Positions 1 through 12,500 of a stretch of DNA of 64,000 bases are shown in pieces. The first letter of the stretch is position 1. Every line of letters starts with the position of its first letter. The notes under the pieces are model-generated. The model ran no database searches. It saw only the letters and a list, made by a program, of their open reading frames with translations, and was not told the DNA's origin. The DNA is taken from positions 19,176,001 through 19,240,000 of the forward strand of contig OX467086.1 in NCBI GenBank assembly GCA_950106755.1. The letters run 5' to 3'. The translations under genes and the position numbers were made by a program. The DNA comes from Climacium dendroides. Taxonomy: Eukaryota; Streptophyta; Bryopsida; Hypnales; Climaciaceae.

Positions 1-3000
1 TTAGAAATACTTGTTGACTTTGATGGCTTGTAAAGTAACTTTCTTGATGTAAGGCAATCTAATTTCACTATTTTGTATAGATGAGCTACCAAAGGGGCTA
101 CCCAACCTTAAAGAAGGGACTTTGAGCCAATTTCAAGTATAGTGTGTATGGCACAAGGCCACTCAAATTTTGTAAATTATTAGTGTACCATGTGCCATTA
201 CACACTATTTTGAAAAGTAAAAGTCATTTGGTAATTTCAAAATTCAATATCTTTTCTAATGTGAGTTAGAACGCCACATACAAAACAAAATCCATGCATC
301 CATCCTCGCAAAGAGCTTTTCAACAATACTAAAAACATAATCAAGGGACGTACAGTTCCAAAGATAATTCCTAAATTACATTTTTTTGGCAACATAGCGA
401 TTTCGGATAGCTCACTAAGAATGTTTTTTTTTCTTTGAAATTTCCAAACAACATGTACTTAAGGAGTGGATTTTAGGCCCAATAATTTTCATAACTTCTA
501 ACTACATAGTTAAAAAAATATTGTATGATTTGAGTTTTCATTGCTCGGACAACAAAAAAAAACTTCTTTAAAAATCATTTTTTTAAGAAATAAAATTTTG
601 AATTTTTTTATATATTTTTATTTATGTAGAGTGCTTTGAATCATTCCATTTTGGTTAATGAAATGAAAGTTATGAGGAATTTTAGTTTGTGGACAGTTTG
701 TGGGTAATTATGGAATCTCTACTATGAGATAAACTTTGAAGTTTTGTATTTAACTCAATTTCCAATATTTTTGGAAGAAAGTAAAAACATTAGGTGTAGA
801 TTGTTTATTACAACATTACAACCATTGAAATTGGCATTTTTCAAGTCCATAACTTAATTCTTGACAATTTAGTATTTTTAATAAATCTCTATTTTTTCTA
901 TTTACTATTTTTTTTCTTATAAGTTGTACAATTCCAAATGATTTAAAAGATTTCAACCATGTGGACAACTTGATTTGAAGAATGAATCCAGAGAAGCACC
1001 ATTACTATAGACATTTTTTCATACAAATGTGACCTTGTGACGTGTAGCTACCCGTTTTTTGTAGGGCCCACAAAAGGATTTCTATCACTTCAAATGCTAA
1101 TACCTTGCAATCTACACAATGGAAATTTCTGAAATTTTTTCCACATCTTCTCAAACCAATTTAATAGAAGATCCTATTGTTACTTGTGTCTAAAAATGTT
1201 TTTTTTCTAAGATTTGGTGCTTATACTAGAAATGGCAATTTTGGAGCATTTTTAATGAAAAACATAGTCAAAAACTTTTAGGGGTTAAAGTGGAACCCTT
1301 CAATCAAGAATATTATTATTGAGCTTAAGCCACATGGAATGAAGAGCATGGATAAAATGACAAGGAAAGTATTTGTAATACCACGGTTGATATGTCGGTA
1401 GGAAGGCATCTTATATTCTATATATAATATAAACTCCATGAATTCAAACAATGATCCAAAATGAGAATCATTAAATGATTGTTCAACAACCCTTAGAAGG
1501 TAGGGCCTTTTTTTTTACATTATAGGGCTTGTTTTTTTGACATTTTGGCTATATTGCACTAGAAAAAATAATATGGCTAAAAAATGGCAACAAGCTATAA
1601 AGATTTTTGCTACAAAACTTCAAATTTAAAAAAATCTTGGATGAAATTGCCAAATTGTAGATGAAAACCAAATTATGGACAATCATGTGATATATGCTAA
1701 ATAATGTGATATTTTATATTCGATATGTGGATGACTATTAAAAATTGGAGCACCACTATAATATTTTATAATGTCACTTTGGCACTTCATAAAAAATAAA
1801 AAAAAATTACAAAGGTGGTAAAATATTATATCATGCATCACTTATGTCCAACTTGGTGTAATGAAGTTCTAATTAGTAAGGTCTTTCTTAATAATAGACC
1901 TTCTTTCCAGGGATTCTAAACTAGAAGGGGGTACAAAATAAATACTTAAATATTGTAGTGTTTTGAGACCCAAAGCTACTTCAAAATACTCGTATCCAAA
2001 ACAAAGCTAAAATCTTTGACTATATTTATTCTACGACAAATTCAATCGTAGAATCCTTTAGTTGATTGGTTCAAGTACATCCTTCCAAAATTTTAGAGTA
2101 AAAATTTCCACTAATTACAAGTTTAATGTGCTTAAGTAAATTTCAAAAAACTGATTTTTTATAACCTCCTTTGTAAAGGTCAGGTTTTATTTTTCAACGT
2201 TTTTACAAAAAAAAACATATGTCCAAAACCTGTGCAAATTATCCAATATATTGTGAAACAAGTTGAGAGTATATGGAAAAAAATTTAACCAAAAAACTTT
2301 CATACTCATCTTTTAAAAAATTACAAAGTGGAAGTTGGTAATAAATGAGGGTGAAAACTAAACTGCACTAATAACTTCAACAAATTAATAGTCGAGATTT
2401 ATAAATTCCTATGGTGAAAATGTAATAGCAAAAAATAAGTATCCTTCCTTTTTGTTTTTATTTTGAAATTTTCAAAATCAAGTTCAAAAAATGACAATTT
2501 GTGTTTTTTCTACCTTCATTGCCAACAAATTAAAACTCTTCATAACTTTCACCTCATTATTCAAAAGTGAATGCTTCAAATGTTTTTGAGTAGTTATTTG
2601 CACAATTAAATAAAGTTGGTGACCCAGTAAAATAACCACCAATTTTTTTCAACATATTTCAAAATGCATAGTCTAAAGAAGCTCACTTTGAAAACTTCTA
2701 CACCATACAAAGTTAATTATTTTTTGGAATCTTTCATAATATAATTTATAGCATACTACATGATCATTCCATCCAAATTTCATGTTTAAATATATAAGAA
2801 TGGGTCCTCACTATTCAATAGTACTCCTAATCCCCCAAATTGGCAAAATATGGTATATTTTCAAAAATCAATAATCCCTATATTTTTACTTTTTTAAGAA
2901 AAAACAAAACATTTGAAAGAAGTTTGTAATGTTGTCCATCCATTTTAAGTATGAATTTCAACCTAAATTGGATCATTATCTTCAAAGTCATGTTTGAAAA

Positions 3001-4565
3001 AATCTCTAACATGGAATATGAAAGGAAAAATAGTACATTGTTTATTACAGTGAAGATTCTTTTAGAAGATGAATGACACTATATTAAAAATATTATGACA
3101 CATACCACAATAGTAGACACTACATATAATCTAATGTAAAATAAGATACCCTAATTTCAACATCCACTAGCACAAATCTACCATGAACTAAATCAATTTT
3201 GTCCATATTAGTTTCAACTCAATTTGTATTAGCTTTAACGCAAATTTGGCGCATAACCATTTCAATCCACTATAGATTTGTAGATAAGTAACTCCAACGG
3301 CTATTGGATTGGCTTCAAAAACTATTCATTTGAGTTTCCACAATACTTTTCAAGAGAAGTAATGAATGATTCTAGAACTACATACTTTTGTTAGATGGAA
3401 ATTATGTACTATATTAGTATTTATAAACAATAACTATTTTGAATGAGGGGTTTGTTTGAAAGAGAGTGTGGTTAAAAATATTGATGTTATAATTAATTAA
3501 AGTGGGGGCAAATTTGTAGGAAGGTTTTATTTGTTCTTAAGTTTGTGAAGGAGGATGTTTAAATTGAGTATTTATGGCAATATTATTGATGTTGTTTAAA
3601 GTGTTTTTAGTAACTTGATTTTGGAAGTTTGAACTCTTCATGTAGTTTTGTAATAGATGGAATATGTGTTGTCCCTTAGGCACCAACAATAATACTAAAT
3701 TTTGGTTGAATAGTCCATCTTAAATTTGTTAAATTTTGTAGCAGTGGTTGGTAATTGTTTTTCTTAGAGTTATAGAATTAGAGGAGAAGAATCCATTACA
3801 ACAAGTGAATTTGATTTGTTGAATTTTATGGTGTTTGGATGGAATAGATGGGGTGTATTTTAGTTTGGTGTATTTTGTACACAATGAATTAATGTATGGG
3901 CATAGTTTGGCTTCATATGTACAAAGTGTGGATAGGTGTAGGGGTGTAATAAGTTTAGAACTTTTTGTTCTTGTAGTTGACCATATGTTGTACCGACATT
4001 AATGAGTATAAAATACTTTGGACATGTGTAAGAACGAGAGGGTTTGTAGTTTTCAAGTGTTGTCTTGTTGTATCTTTGCATTTATAGGATTTTAATGTGT
4101 GGTTCTTTATACTAGAGTATTATGTGTAGCCATATATATATATATATATAATTTTAAGTTGTAAAGAGAGTATATATTAGTAGAATGATATTGAGTGGGC
4201 CATAAGAGATGTGCACTAGCAAGCATATGTAATGATCATATTAGAATTTGAGAAGGTGTGTAATTTGTGCATTTGAGGTGTGTGAGTTAAAGCATAATTT
4301 ATTTGATAAGTTGTAGTGTATATGTGGATTTTCTACCTATTTGTTTAAACTAGAGAATTGGTATGCAAAATTTGTATTGTCATCTTCTTTTTTTAATTTG
4401 TAGATGTGAGTTAAAGAATTGTATAGGATTTTTGTATGGTGCTTGTTTTAGAGAGACCTAACCATCTTTGTGTAGAAAGAAACTAAGGTGTAGGGTGTGC
4501 ATGTCCATAATCTTGTGTAAGTAGGTGATGTCATTTTTGATTGTCAACCATTGCTAATGAGTCAA

Positions 4566-4570
<5 letters not shown>
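1..4570. other. AT-rich repeat-derived intergenic DNA, no gene seen
   Basis: This stretch is very AT-rich and full of homopolymer A and T runs. No reading frame has convincing coding character. Stretches near 330-830 and 1000-1290 resemble parts of the fold-back family seen intact at 7091-7812 and 15697-16286: shared phrases about a 'gcaacata..gattt' segment, and an end reading 'acttttaggggttaaag' near 1280. I read the region as decayed transposon sequence. Confidence 0.6.

Positions 4571-4621
<51 letters not shown>
4571..4621. repeat. (AT)n microsatellite
   Basis: About 25 uninterrupted AT dinucleotides. A shorter (TA)n run lies near 4132-4150. Confidence 0.95.
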
Positions 4622-4623
<2 letters not shown>

Positions 4624-4727
4624 ATACATATTTGACAATGATAATCTTAATCAGAAAAGCATCAAATCCTTGTACAAATCCTACAGTGGATTTATGTCAT
4701 TTACTAATTTATTTTTGAAAAATCTTA

Positions 4728-5261
4728 CTTCCTCTATCCCCAAATGATCTTACTATTTGACAAAATGTTTTGGATTATGGCTAAAAATAATATTTTTGAA
4801 CTCCATTTCCCATTGTAAGTAGAGTTTGGTGCACGCCTAGCATCCTAAATTTTTTGAGTTTCAAAGCCCTTTTCAAAGTGTAGTTTTGGAATATTGGAAA
4901 GTGGATTTTTTTTAATCATTTTAAAGAGTACTAATGGGCACTTAAATTTTGAGTATGAAGTCATCATTTTGTGGATAGTTAGTATGGGCCCAAGACCATG
5001 TGTGAATCTTTGTTTTGCCTTCTAAAGCTTCATCTCCTTTAGTCGGGCAATGCTCAAAGAGATGCAAAAAAATAAAAACAAACAATATTACCTGACCCCT
5101 TCAATCAATTCATTTGTCTTTTGATTGATGATTGCATAGATGAAAGGAAAACTATGCTTAGAATTGTTTTGCTAGTCCTAGATAGCAACCAAAATCTAAA
5201 TTCAATCAATTTGCAATGGCACAAAGTGCAATAGAAAGATCATTTTAGGACTAAAGGAATG
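4728..5261 (+). mobile_element. Stowaway-like (Tc1/mariner) MITE, copy 1
   Basis: The left end reads CTTCCTCTATCCCCAAATGA. The right end is its approximate inverse (ATCATTTTAGGACTAAAGGA). A TA dinucleotide lies on each side (4726-4727, 5262-5263). The resemblance of the end to the CTCCCTCCGTCCCAAAAT signature of plant Stowaway MITEs, plus the TA flank, gives the class. At 534 bp it is long for Stowaway. It matches the element at 14247-14802 over most of its length. Confidence 0.65.
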
Positions 5262-5263
5262 TA

Positions 5264-7090
5264 ACTTTTGTGTGTATAATATTAAAAGTAGTCAATTTTG
5301 GATTTTGGATGTGTGTATAGCAAGCAAAATTATACTTTTAAAGACCAACCATTCAAATTTTGAACAACAAATGAATACACACATTTTAAATATACAAGAT
5401 TTTAGGTTTTTCATCCAAATAAATGTTGGTAGATTCTTTGTGTTAGTTCTTAAACTTTTGTATGGTATAGATTTCCAAAACTTTTTTTTATATCTATTCT
5501 ATATATCAAAGGGTACAAATATATATGTCCTTAAAAAGTATAATTTTCAATAGAATAAAAAATCCTTCAAAAATAATTTGAATAAATATGTAAGACAAAA
5601 ATCTTAAAAAATCATTGTAACTAGAATTAGAAATTTTGGACTGAAAAAGAAAAAGAAATGTTGAGAAAATTACAAACTCACTTTACAATCAATTTTAGAA
5701 GTATTTTTAAATTTTTGGCTTAAAATATTAGTAATATTGATGGTTAGCATAATACTAGATCCAAAAATATGGATATAATCTTTGGATGAGATTTTGATTC
5801 TTTTAAAAGACATCATTAGATATATCTTCTAAGTTGCATTTTAATCCCTAAAGTCCCAAGACCTTTTTTTCATCAATTCCATTCAAAACTAGCATTTCTA
5901 TTGCAAAGTGTAACAACTTTAGAATTTTTTTCACATATATAACCATAGGATCTTGTACTAAACTAGTATTAGAAAGTGTGAAAATGTTTTTAGAAAAATT
6001 GACTATGTGGATTGCAAGGTATTTTGCGTTTGAAATGAAGAGAAATGTTTTTTTTGCACCTTGTCCATCTACATTTTAAGGCTTTTAATCTTAAAATTTT
6101 TGTACTACACATGTTGAATTAAAAAAAATTATACTAAAGAATTGAGTTGAAAGTCTAAGAAAAATATTTCAAAGAAATACACTTGATCTTCATTCTTTAA
6201 AAAATTGTTAATAGAAGTAGGTTTGAGATTGAAAAAAACCCTTAAATTGTTAATATCTCTAAGATGGAATTGAAACACAATTATTCCAATAGTGAGATTA
6301 TTCTAGCAAGCAAACTTAACCCTATCAATCCTTTTTTTAAATTGTGAAAATTGCATTAAAAAAATGAATCAAATATGCTATTTTTAAAAATATATGCCTA
6401 GAAATTTGTGTAAAAAAAAGATGTCTTAATTATCCATAACTTCTTATCACTAGTCTAAATAAAATAAATAAAATATTTCTATATAGAAAAATACTTTTTA
6501 TGAGAAACAAAATTTTAAAAATTTTATTTTGATTTTTTGTGATTTTTTTTTCTACCTAGGGATTGTTGTTTTATCCATTAAAATTATATGTGAAGGATAT
6601 ATTAATTGTTTAACAATTTTACAAGATGGATCTTGAAAATTATTTTGTACAAATATTCTATAAATTTTAGAGCAAGGATATTCTATGATTTTTTGGCCTT
6701 TCAAGTATTATTAGAAATAACTTTCATTGCATAAGAAAAAATTAAATTTAAAAAATTATCATGGTTAGAGTTTTGTACTTCAAGATCACTACAAATTTTC
6801 ATTAAAAAATGTGAAAATTTGATCTATAATTTTTTTTTGGAATATTTATTATTTTACATTAATTTGTATCATAGACATTACTAGTGATAATATCGACATA
6901 TCCAAACATGTGGATGTACTCTACAATTATTAATAGACACTATTTCATTCAAACATTATTTAATTAGCAAATTATTCTTTTAAAGAATATTTTATGACAA
7001 AGTATCTAGCAACTTTCAAGGATAAAAAGGTTAAATTCAACATTGAGTATTCTTTATTTTAAAATGTTGCTATTTAACAATTGGTTTCCA
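5264..7090. other. AT-rich repeat relics, no gene seen
   Basis: No coding signal. From about 5841 (TTAATCCCTAAAGTCCC) to about 6250 the sequence parallels the first part of the TAACCCCTAAAGT-ended fold-back family (compare 15697 onward): the same order of 'ttcatcaattccattcaaaac', 'ggatcttgtact' and 'attgcaaggtatt' phrases. It is probably a truncated copy. Confidence 0.5.
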
Positions 7091-7812
7091 TAACTCCTAA
7101 AGGTAAAAACTACATTTTTTGGCAACATACCGATTTTAGGTAGCTTACTACAAATGGAATTTTTATTCTTTTTTGCTGAAATTTTCACACAATATATATT
7201 GAATGAGTAGCTTCAAGCCTCAATAATTTTCACAATTTTAATTACATGATTAAAAAGTTATTGCATGATATGTCATTTTTATTGTTTGGTGGGCAACCTG
7301 TATAGCTCAAAAAACTTCTTTGAAAATCACTTTAAAAATAAATAAACATTTGAAATTGGTTCTTTAAATTTATATACATTTTGATTAATGAGATGAAAGT
7401 TATGAGGAGTTTTAGTTTGCGGGTAGGTATGGAGTCTTTGAAAACCATACCTATCTGCAAACTAAAACTCTTCGTAACTTTCATTTCACTAATCAAGATG
7501 GAATGATTAAAAGTTTCCCACTTATATATAAATTTAAAGAACCAATTTCAAATTTTTATTGTTTAAAAAATTGATTTTCAAAGAAGTTTTTTGAGTTGCC
7601 TGAGTTGCTTACTAAATGTTGAAAATTACATATCATACAATAACTTCTAAACCATGTAGTCAAAAGTTATGAAAATTGTTGCACCTTAAAGTTATTCCTG
7701 AGACACACATCATGTGAAATTTTCAAAGAAAAGAAATAAAAATTCCATTCATGGTGAACTATCCAAAATTGCTATGATGCCAGAAAATGGTGTTTGGACT
7801 TTTAGGGGTTAA
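7091..7812. mobile_element. Fold-back element, TAACYCCTAAAGT family
   Basis: About 722 bp that folds on itself almost end to end. The left end is TAACTCCTAAAGGTAAAAAC and the right end is ...GGACTTTTAGGGGTTA. The turn is near 7438, where GGTATGG (7426-7432) faces CCATACC (7445-7451). The arms are diverged but colinear, sharing the 'ttggcaacat', 'gagtagcttcaag' and 'tgaaagttatgagga' segments in inverse order. A further piece of the right end is repeated immediately after it (7813-7957). No coding capacity. Confidence 0.7.
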
Positions 7813-7957
7813 AAGTTATGAAAATTGTTGGGCCTTGAAGCTACTCCTTGGGTACATGTGTGAAAATTTCAGCAAAAAAGAGTAAAAATTTCATTTGTAG
7901 TGAGCTGCCCAAAATCACTATGATGCCAAAAAGTGCAGTTCAGTGCTTTAGGAGTTA
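7813..7957. mobile_element. Truncated extra end of the fold-back family
   Basis: Directly repeats the right-hand arm of the preceding element ('aaaagttatgaaaattgttg', 'gagctgcccaaaatc', 'ctatgatgcc') and ends in a variant terminus near 7950 (CTTTAGGAGTTATT). It is either a second insertion or a tandem slip of the terminus. Confidence 0.5.
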
Positions 7958-8299
7958 TTACCACAAACATCATACAACATTCTTGGATAAGGAGATTGGA
8001 AGGTCCATCTACATTGTCACTGTACAAAGAATACTCCTTTTATAATTCAGGAGCAAGATTCAATTCAAGATTTTGTATATTGAAAAGAGCATGCATGCAT
8101 TCATATTACACAATGAATCCCTCCCATGAACTTCAAGAACGTTGTACATTCTAGAATCCCTCTTTAAGAAGCTATTATATTCATTTGAATTTTCTCTTTC
8201 CACTTTTGCCATCAAATAATGACCAAACCACGTATTTTTTGAAAGATAAAGATACATCCGTAGGGAGGACCACTCATATTCCTTTATTTTATTTTAGAA

Positions 8300-9852
8300 G
8301 GAGGACCGCTCTACATGTACCATCACTCCAAAAAACTGGGACCAACCTTCTTTTGGACCAACTTTGCCAAAACTTGGACCAACCTTTCCAAAACACAAGG
8401 GCTTTTCTTTTGAGAAAGGGGTGAGCTTCTTCCACCGAAACCCGATGGATCTGAGTCACAAGTGTAAAGGCCCTGCTTGGATGCGCGCTGAAGCTTGGAG
8501 GCCCCGCTCACTGTTGCTTTCGCGACTTCCCCACTGTTGCAGGGGAGCTGAGTTGTACTGTTTATGCTTTTACCATTTGTGTCATGAAAACAGGAAACGA
8601 AAGCTCGAAAGCCACTCAAGGTCCTACTGGCAGAGGCTGCTTCCCGAAATTAGTGCAGGGATCTCTGTCACATGGATACAGTGTAGTCAACAAACGCCGC
8701 ACTCCTTCCTCGTCTGCCCTTCCGTTTTGGCAGAGAAGACGTCCAGTTGGTCAACCCTGGGGAAGACGTCATCCTCACCAGAACACGTTTCTGTTGATTA
8801 TTTACTAAACGAAACGTGTTCTGGGAGAAAGTGTTCAGGTGTTTGTTGACGAGTTCAACGAGAGGAGATGGTGCGAGTGATGGAAAATCAAACTAGATGT
8901 GCTGATCGAGAGGGAGAGTGGCTTACAGAGACGGGGCCACTGACCAGTGCGCTTGCTATTTCTGCGTTGTCGCGTGTTGGTGTTCGTGCTCACAATTCTA
9001 CCATACCGTCAAGCGCGCTGAGTTGATTTTGAAATCTTTAGATTAGGACGTTTGGAGCGCTCAATGCCAATTGCTTTATCAGCACGAGGACGAGTTCTGT
9101 TGTTGGCCGCAGCTGCTGCTTGAGGTGTTCCTGGGAGAAGTGTGTGCATTTGGAGCGATCTTGCGATTTCAGTTCGATTAGGTCTGACAGATTAAGACTA
9201 CTTGCTTGGTGTTCTGTCGTTTTAGTAGGGTTTGATGCTGGAGCAGTTTTATTCTTTAGTGTACTGAAAGGATGCACTTCTACTAGTAAGGTCGAGTTGT
9301 TCGATAGGCAGATCGGCAAATCATTTCCATGGCTTGCTAGAAGCAGATCGTGCATGAAATTTGCGGCTTCTTTATTGTTTCGTGAGGAGTTAGTAACTCA
9401 GCAGCTTGAATAAGCAGCTTAGGGCACCAGACGTTGATGGACATTTGTAGCGATCTTGCAAATTTTGGTTGATAACGTCTGAAAGACGCCTCCACAACTC
9501 GATTTGTATTCTGTTCGTTTTTTCAGGTTTACCGGTTGGAATAGCTTCAGGATTGGTGTACCGAACGATACACGTTCTCCTTTGAATGAGGTCAAATTGA
9601 TAGATAGGCAGATCGGACAATTATTTTTTCATGGCTTGCTAGAAGCAGATTATGCAAAAAAATTGAGACTTATTTAATGTCTCAATGCGGCTTCGTAACA
9701 CAGCAGCTTGAATAAGCTAGCGCTTAGTTCATCAGACATTGATGAACATCAACGGCAGTATACAATTAGGTGTTTGTAATTGATTTGTTTCTAATTTGTT
9801 TAGATAGCATTTTAACTTCGTCTTCTTCGGAGTCACGACGCGGTTTTGTGCC
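8300..9852 (+). promoter_or_regulatory. Promoter and 5' leader region of the galactan synthase gene
   Basis: Base composition changes near 8300 from AT-rich repeat to GC-normal, CpG-containing DNA that continues without a break into the coding exon at 9853. The open frames here (for example 8364-8849) have no recognisable protein and overlap on both strands, so I treat the region as promoter plus untranslated leader. The transcription start cannot be placed from sequence alone. Confidence 0.5.
9146..9745 (+). repeat. Diverged ~300-bp tandem duplication in the leader
   Basis: Two adjacent units share an ordered series of blocks about 300 bp apart: GCGATCTTGC at 9153 and 9450, GATAGGCAGATCGG at about 9303 and 9603, ATGGCTTGCTAGAAGCAGAT at about 9330 and 9631, CAGCAGCTTGAATAAGC at about 9398 and 9701. 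Sequence between blocks has diverged strongly, so the duplication is old. The retained blocks may be regulatory or simply chance survivors. Confidence 0.8.
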
Positions 9853-11728
9853 ATGGCGAGGAATGAAAGTGATCATACGGTCATTGCGATGGAGAAAGGA
9901 ACGGAGAAAGCGAGGGAGAAATTGTGCACGTTTAAGGACTTAGGATGCCAAATCCAATTTCAAATCAGGAATGTCGTGTTTGCTGTGGTGCTCGCGATCG
10001 GATTTTTCCTTTTAGTCACTCAGCACCTCCTCCCCCTTACTGGTTTCGACACCAAGAAGATCTGGTGCGCAGATACCGTGAAGTTGAATAGTCCGGAAGA
10101 GATCCAACCGAAACACTATGACCCTCTCTCAGAAGAATTGCTCCATGAGAAGGTCAACACATCTTCGATAGATGTAAGTCATGGAGAGCTTCAAGTCTTT
10201 AAGCCACACGGGTTAGCAACACACTTGTACATTGAAATGAGTGCCTATCGAGGAGGTCCTAGGGTCTTTTCTATCGTTGGCCTCATTTCCAAACCTATTG
10301 AAACTCACCACAAACCGCCTTATGCTTGTGAGTGGGTACCAAATTCTGATGGCCAGGCAGTCAAGGGGTGGGGACACAAAGTTTTACCGGATTGGGACTA
10401 TGGCAAGCTATACACCGTGGTAGTGATCACGTGCTCTTTCGCTGAAGATGTTGGGGTAAATGGAGAGGGTGGCGAATTGATTCTGTACGCCAGTTATGGC
10501 GACCAATATAGGCAGCCGGAAAGGATAGTTGTGCTCGAGGAGTCTAAGGGGGTGTATAATGCTAGTATCTTTAATCCTCAGTCTTTTCCTTACGATTATG
10601 TCTACTGCGGGTCGTCAGTGTATGGCAATATCAGCCCCCAAAGAATGCGGGAATGGATGGCTTATCATGCTAAATTCTTTGGTGAGAAGTCACATTTTAT
10701 CCTTCATGATTCTGGTGGTTTTCACGAAGACGTACGAAAGGTGCTCGAGCCGTGGGTCAAACTAGGAAGAGTGACCTTGCGGAACATTAGGCAGCAAGAG
10801 CTTTACGATGGCTACTACCACAACCAATTTTTGGTGGTAAACGATTGCCTCTTTCGGTCCAGATTCATGGCAAACTGGACATTCTTTTTCGACATTGATG
10901 AGTACATGTATGTGGATTCGTCGAAGACTTTGGCAAATGTGCTCAACAGGAAATCCGACGTCACGCAGGTTACTATCGAGCAAGTTCCAATTGCGAACGG
11001 TATGTGTGTGGCTGATAATACTACCAAGGGTGAACACAAAAGGTACGGAATTCTACCATTTCTTGAATTCAGTTAGACAGGTACATTGTAGAATGTTTGA
11101 CAAGCTACTCGGTTAGCAATGACTTTTTTATTACAAGTAGCATCCTTCTGGTTGATTACTTCGTAACAATTTTGATAGTGAACTAGATTTTCAAGTCATT
11201 GTAGTGAGACTTCTAAGATAAATATGTATATGTAACCTTGGAGAGGCTCGCGCGCCTGAACCATTGCAGTTTAGGGTTAGCCGTGATTTTTCGTATCCAG
11301 GTTGAAATTTTGATGAAGCTAACTATGATCAAACTGGTGCTGAGACTATAATCGTATGCTATGTTATTTTGCGCAGAAAATGGGGATTTGAGAAACTCGT
11401 CTACCGGAAGGTTTTAAAGAGAGGAGTACATTATGATCGCAAATATGCTGTACAAGCTCGGCATGCTGAGGCGGCAGGGATTCACATGTCGATGAACATG
11501 CATAGAGGGAAGCATGTCACTCTGAAACGTGATGAAATCCGTTACTACCATTACCACGGTTCTATCAACAGGAGAACTGACGTCTGCAGCATTTTCGTTG
11601 ACCCGAGAAACGCAACAGCTGTGCTGGATAAATACGAAGCAAAACTTGATAAGACCATGGCAAACATCGCGAACGATGTGAAATCGTACGAGCTCAATAC
11701 CATCGGTACACAACCATTCATTGTATAG
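9853..11728 (+). CDS. GALS: Galactan beta-1,4-galactosyltransferase (GT92, GALS-like)
   Basis: Two coding exons, 9853-11042 and 11377-11728, join across a 334-bp GT-AG intron (AG|GTACGG ... GCGCAG|AAAATGG) to give 513 residues, close to Arabidopsis GALS proteins. The start ATG has a good plant context (gccATGGcg). A short cytosolic tail is followed by one membrane anchor at residues 41-62 (type II, Golgi topology), a stem/N-terminal domain, and the GT92 catalytic domain. Visible motifs are the metal-binding DID at 347-349 within FFFDIDEYMYV, and YYHYHG near 453-458 in exon 2. Several NxS/T sites fit a luminal enzyme. In the family, GALS adds galactose from UDP-galactose to beta-1,4-galactan side chains of the pectin rhamnogalacturonan I. 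Family assignment is firm; the substrate is inferred from the family. Confidence 0.92.
11043..11376 (+). other. Intron of the galactan synthase gene
   Basis: Canonical GT-AG intron. Read-through would terminate at 11076 after a few non-family residues, whereas splicing restores the family sequence R-K-W-G-F-E-K-L. The junction splits an arginine codon (AG|A). Confidence 0.9.
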
Positions 11729-12500
11729 GTGGTGGATCGGAGGGAAGCTGTAACGAACACAGATTATATCGCCTCAAATCTTTTTGACTGCCGAGCAAAC
11801 TGGGAGCTCAGAGAAAGTGGTACAGAATCTCTCAACTGTTGGGGACCCAATGCCAGAGGTGAAATTCCAAATATGTAAATGGCTTCTCTCCTGGTGCAAA
11901 AACTTTCTTCCAATGTCGCTGCGCTTGATGAGAGACCCCCACCAAAAGCATCGGAGAGATGGAGGCGAACGGCTGGAAAAGCTTAGCAGCTTCATAAGGA
12001 GCAGCTTCGAGCATCGAGATATGAAGTGAGATCATTTTTGCCCAACTGCATATTGTAAACCCCAGACGTTTGTTTCATAGGGGTAGAGTTGCATTCAATC
12101 TACTGTTTCAAAAAGTGGACCACCTCAACATGTCTGCTAGAGCGAAAGGGACTGGAAGGTCTGAAAAGATTGGAAGCATGAATTGCTACAATTTCAGGAC
12201 AGCAGTGTCATCGCAATTAGGGACTGTCGAACTTGCTAACTTATTAATTATGACTTTCATGGTAACTAATGGAGAGCCTTGTGCGATTCTGTCCAGAGCG
12301 TTTCCAATTTTTCAAATCATTCTTTGTAATTTGAATGATACCTCCTCGCTCTTTCATGCAAACCCCTGATCACTGCAGTATGACTTTGAGGTATCATAGT
12401 TCAGGAAAGCTAAAGAGTGTACGAAACAGAACATGAAGCATATCGTGGTTCTTTAGACTTGAGTTTTGTGTTATGCTCTGTTTGTTCAATCTTCCTCATT
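11729..12500 (+). other. Probable 3' untranslated region of the galactan synthase gene
   Basis: GC-normal composition persists for about 750 bp after the stop codon and then drops to the AT-rich background near 12500. No frame resembles a protein. No unambiguous poly(A) signal could be chosen. Confidence 0.4.

Noticed and set aside
4541..4747. 68-aa frame with a Tyr-Ile repeat
   Set aside because: Translation of the (AT)n microsatellite.
8364..8849. 161-aa open frame upstream of the galactan synthase
   Set aside because: Serine/cysteine-rich without any recognisable motif, overlapped by frames on both strands. More likely promoter or leader.
11043..11076. Longer first exon of the galactan synthase ending at 11076 (407 aa)
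   Set aside because: This is intron read-through. The family sequence breaks exactly at the GT donor and resumes at 11377.
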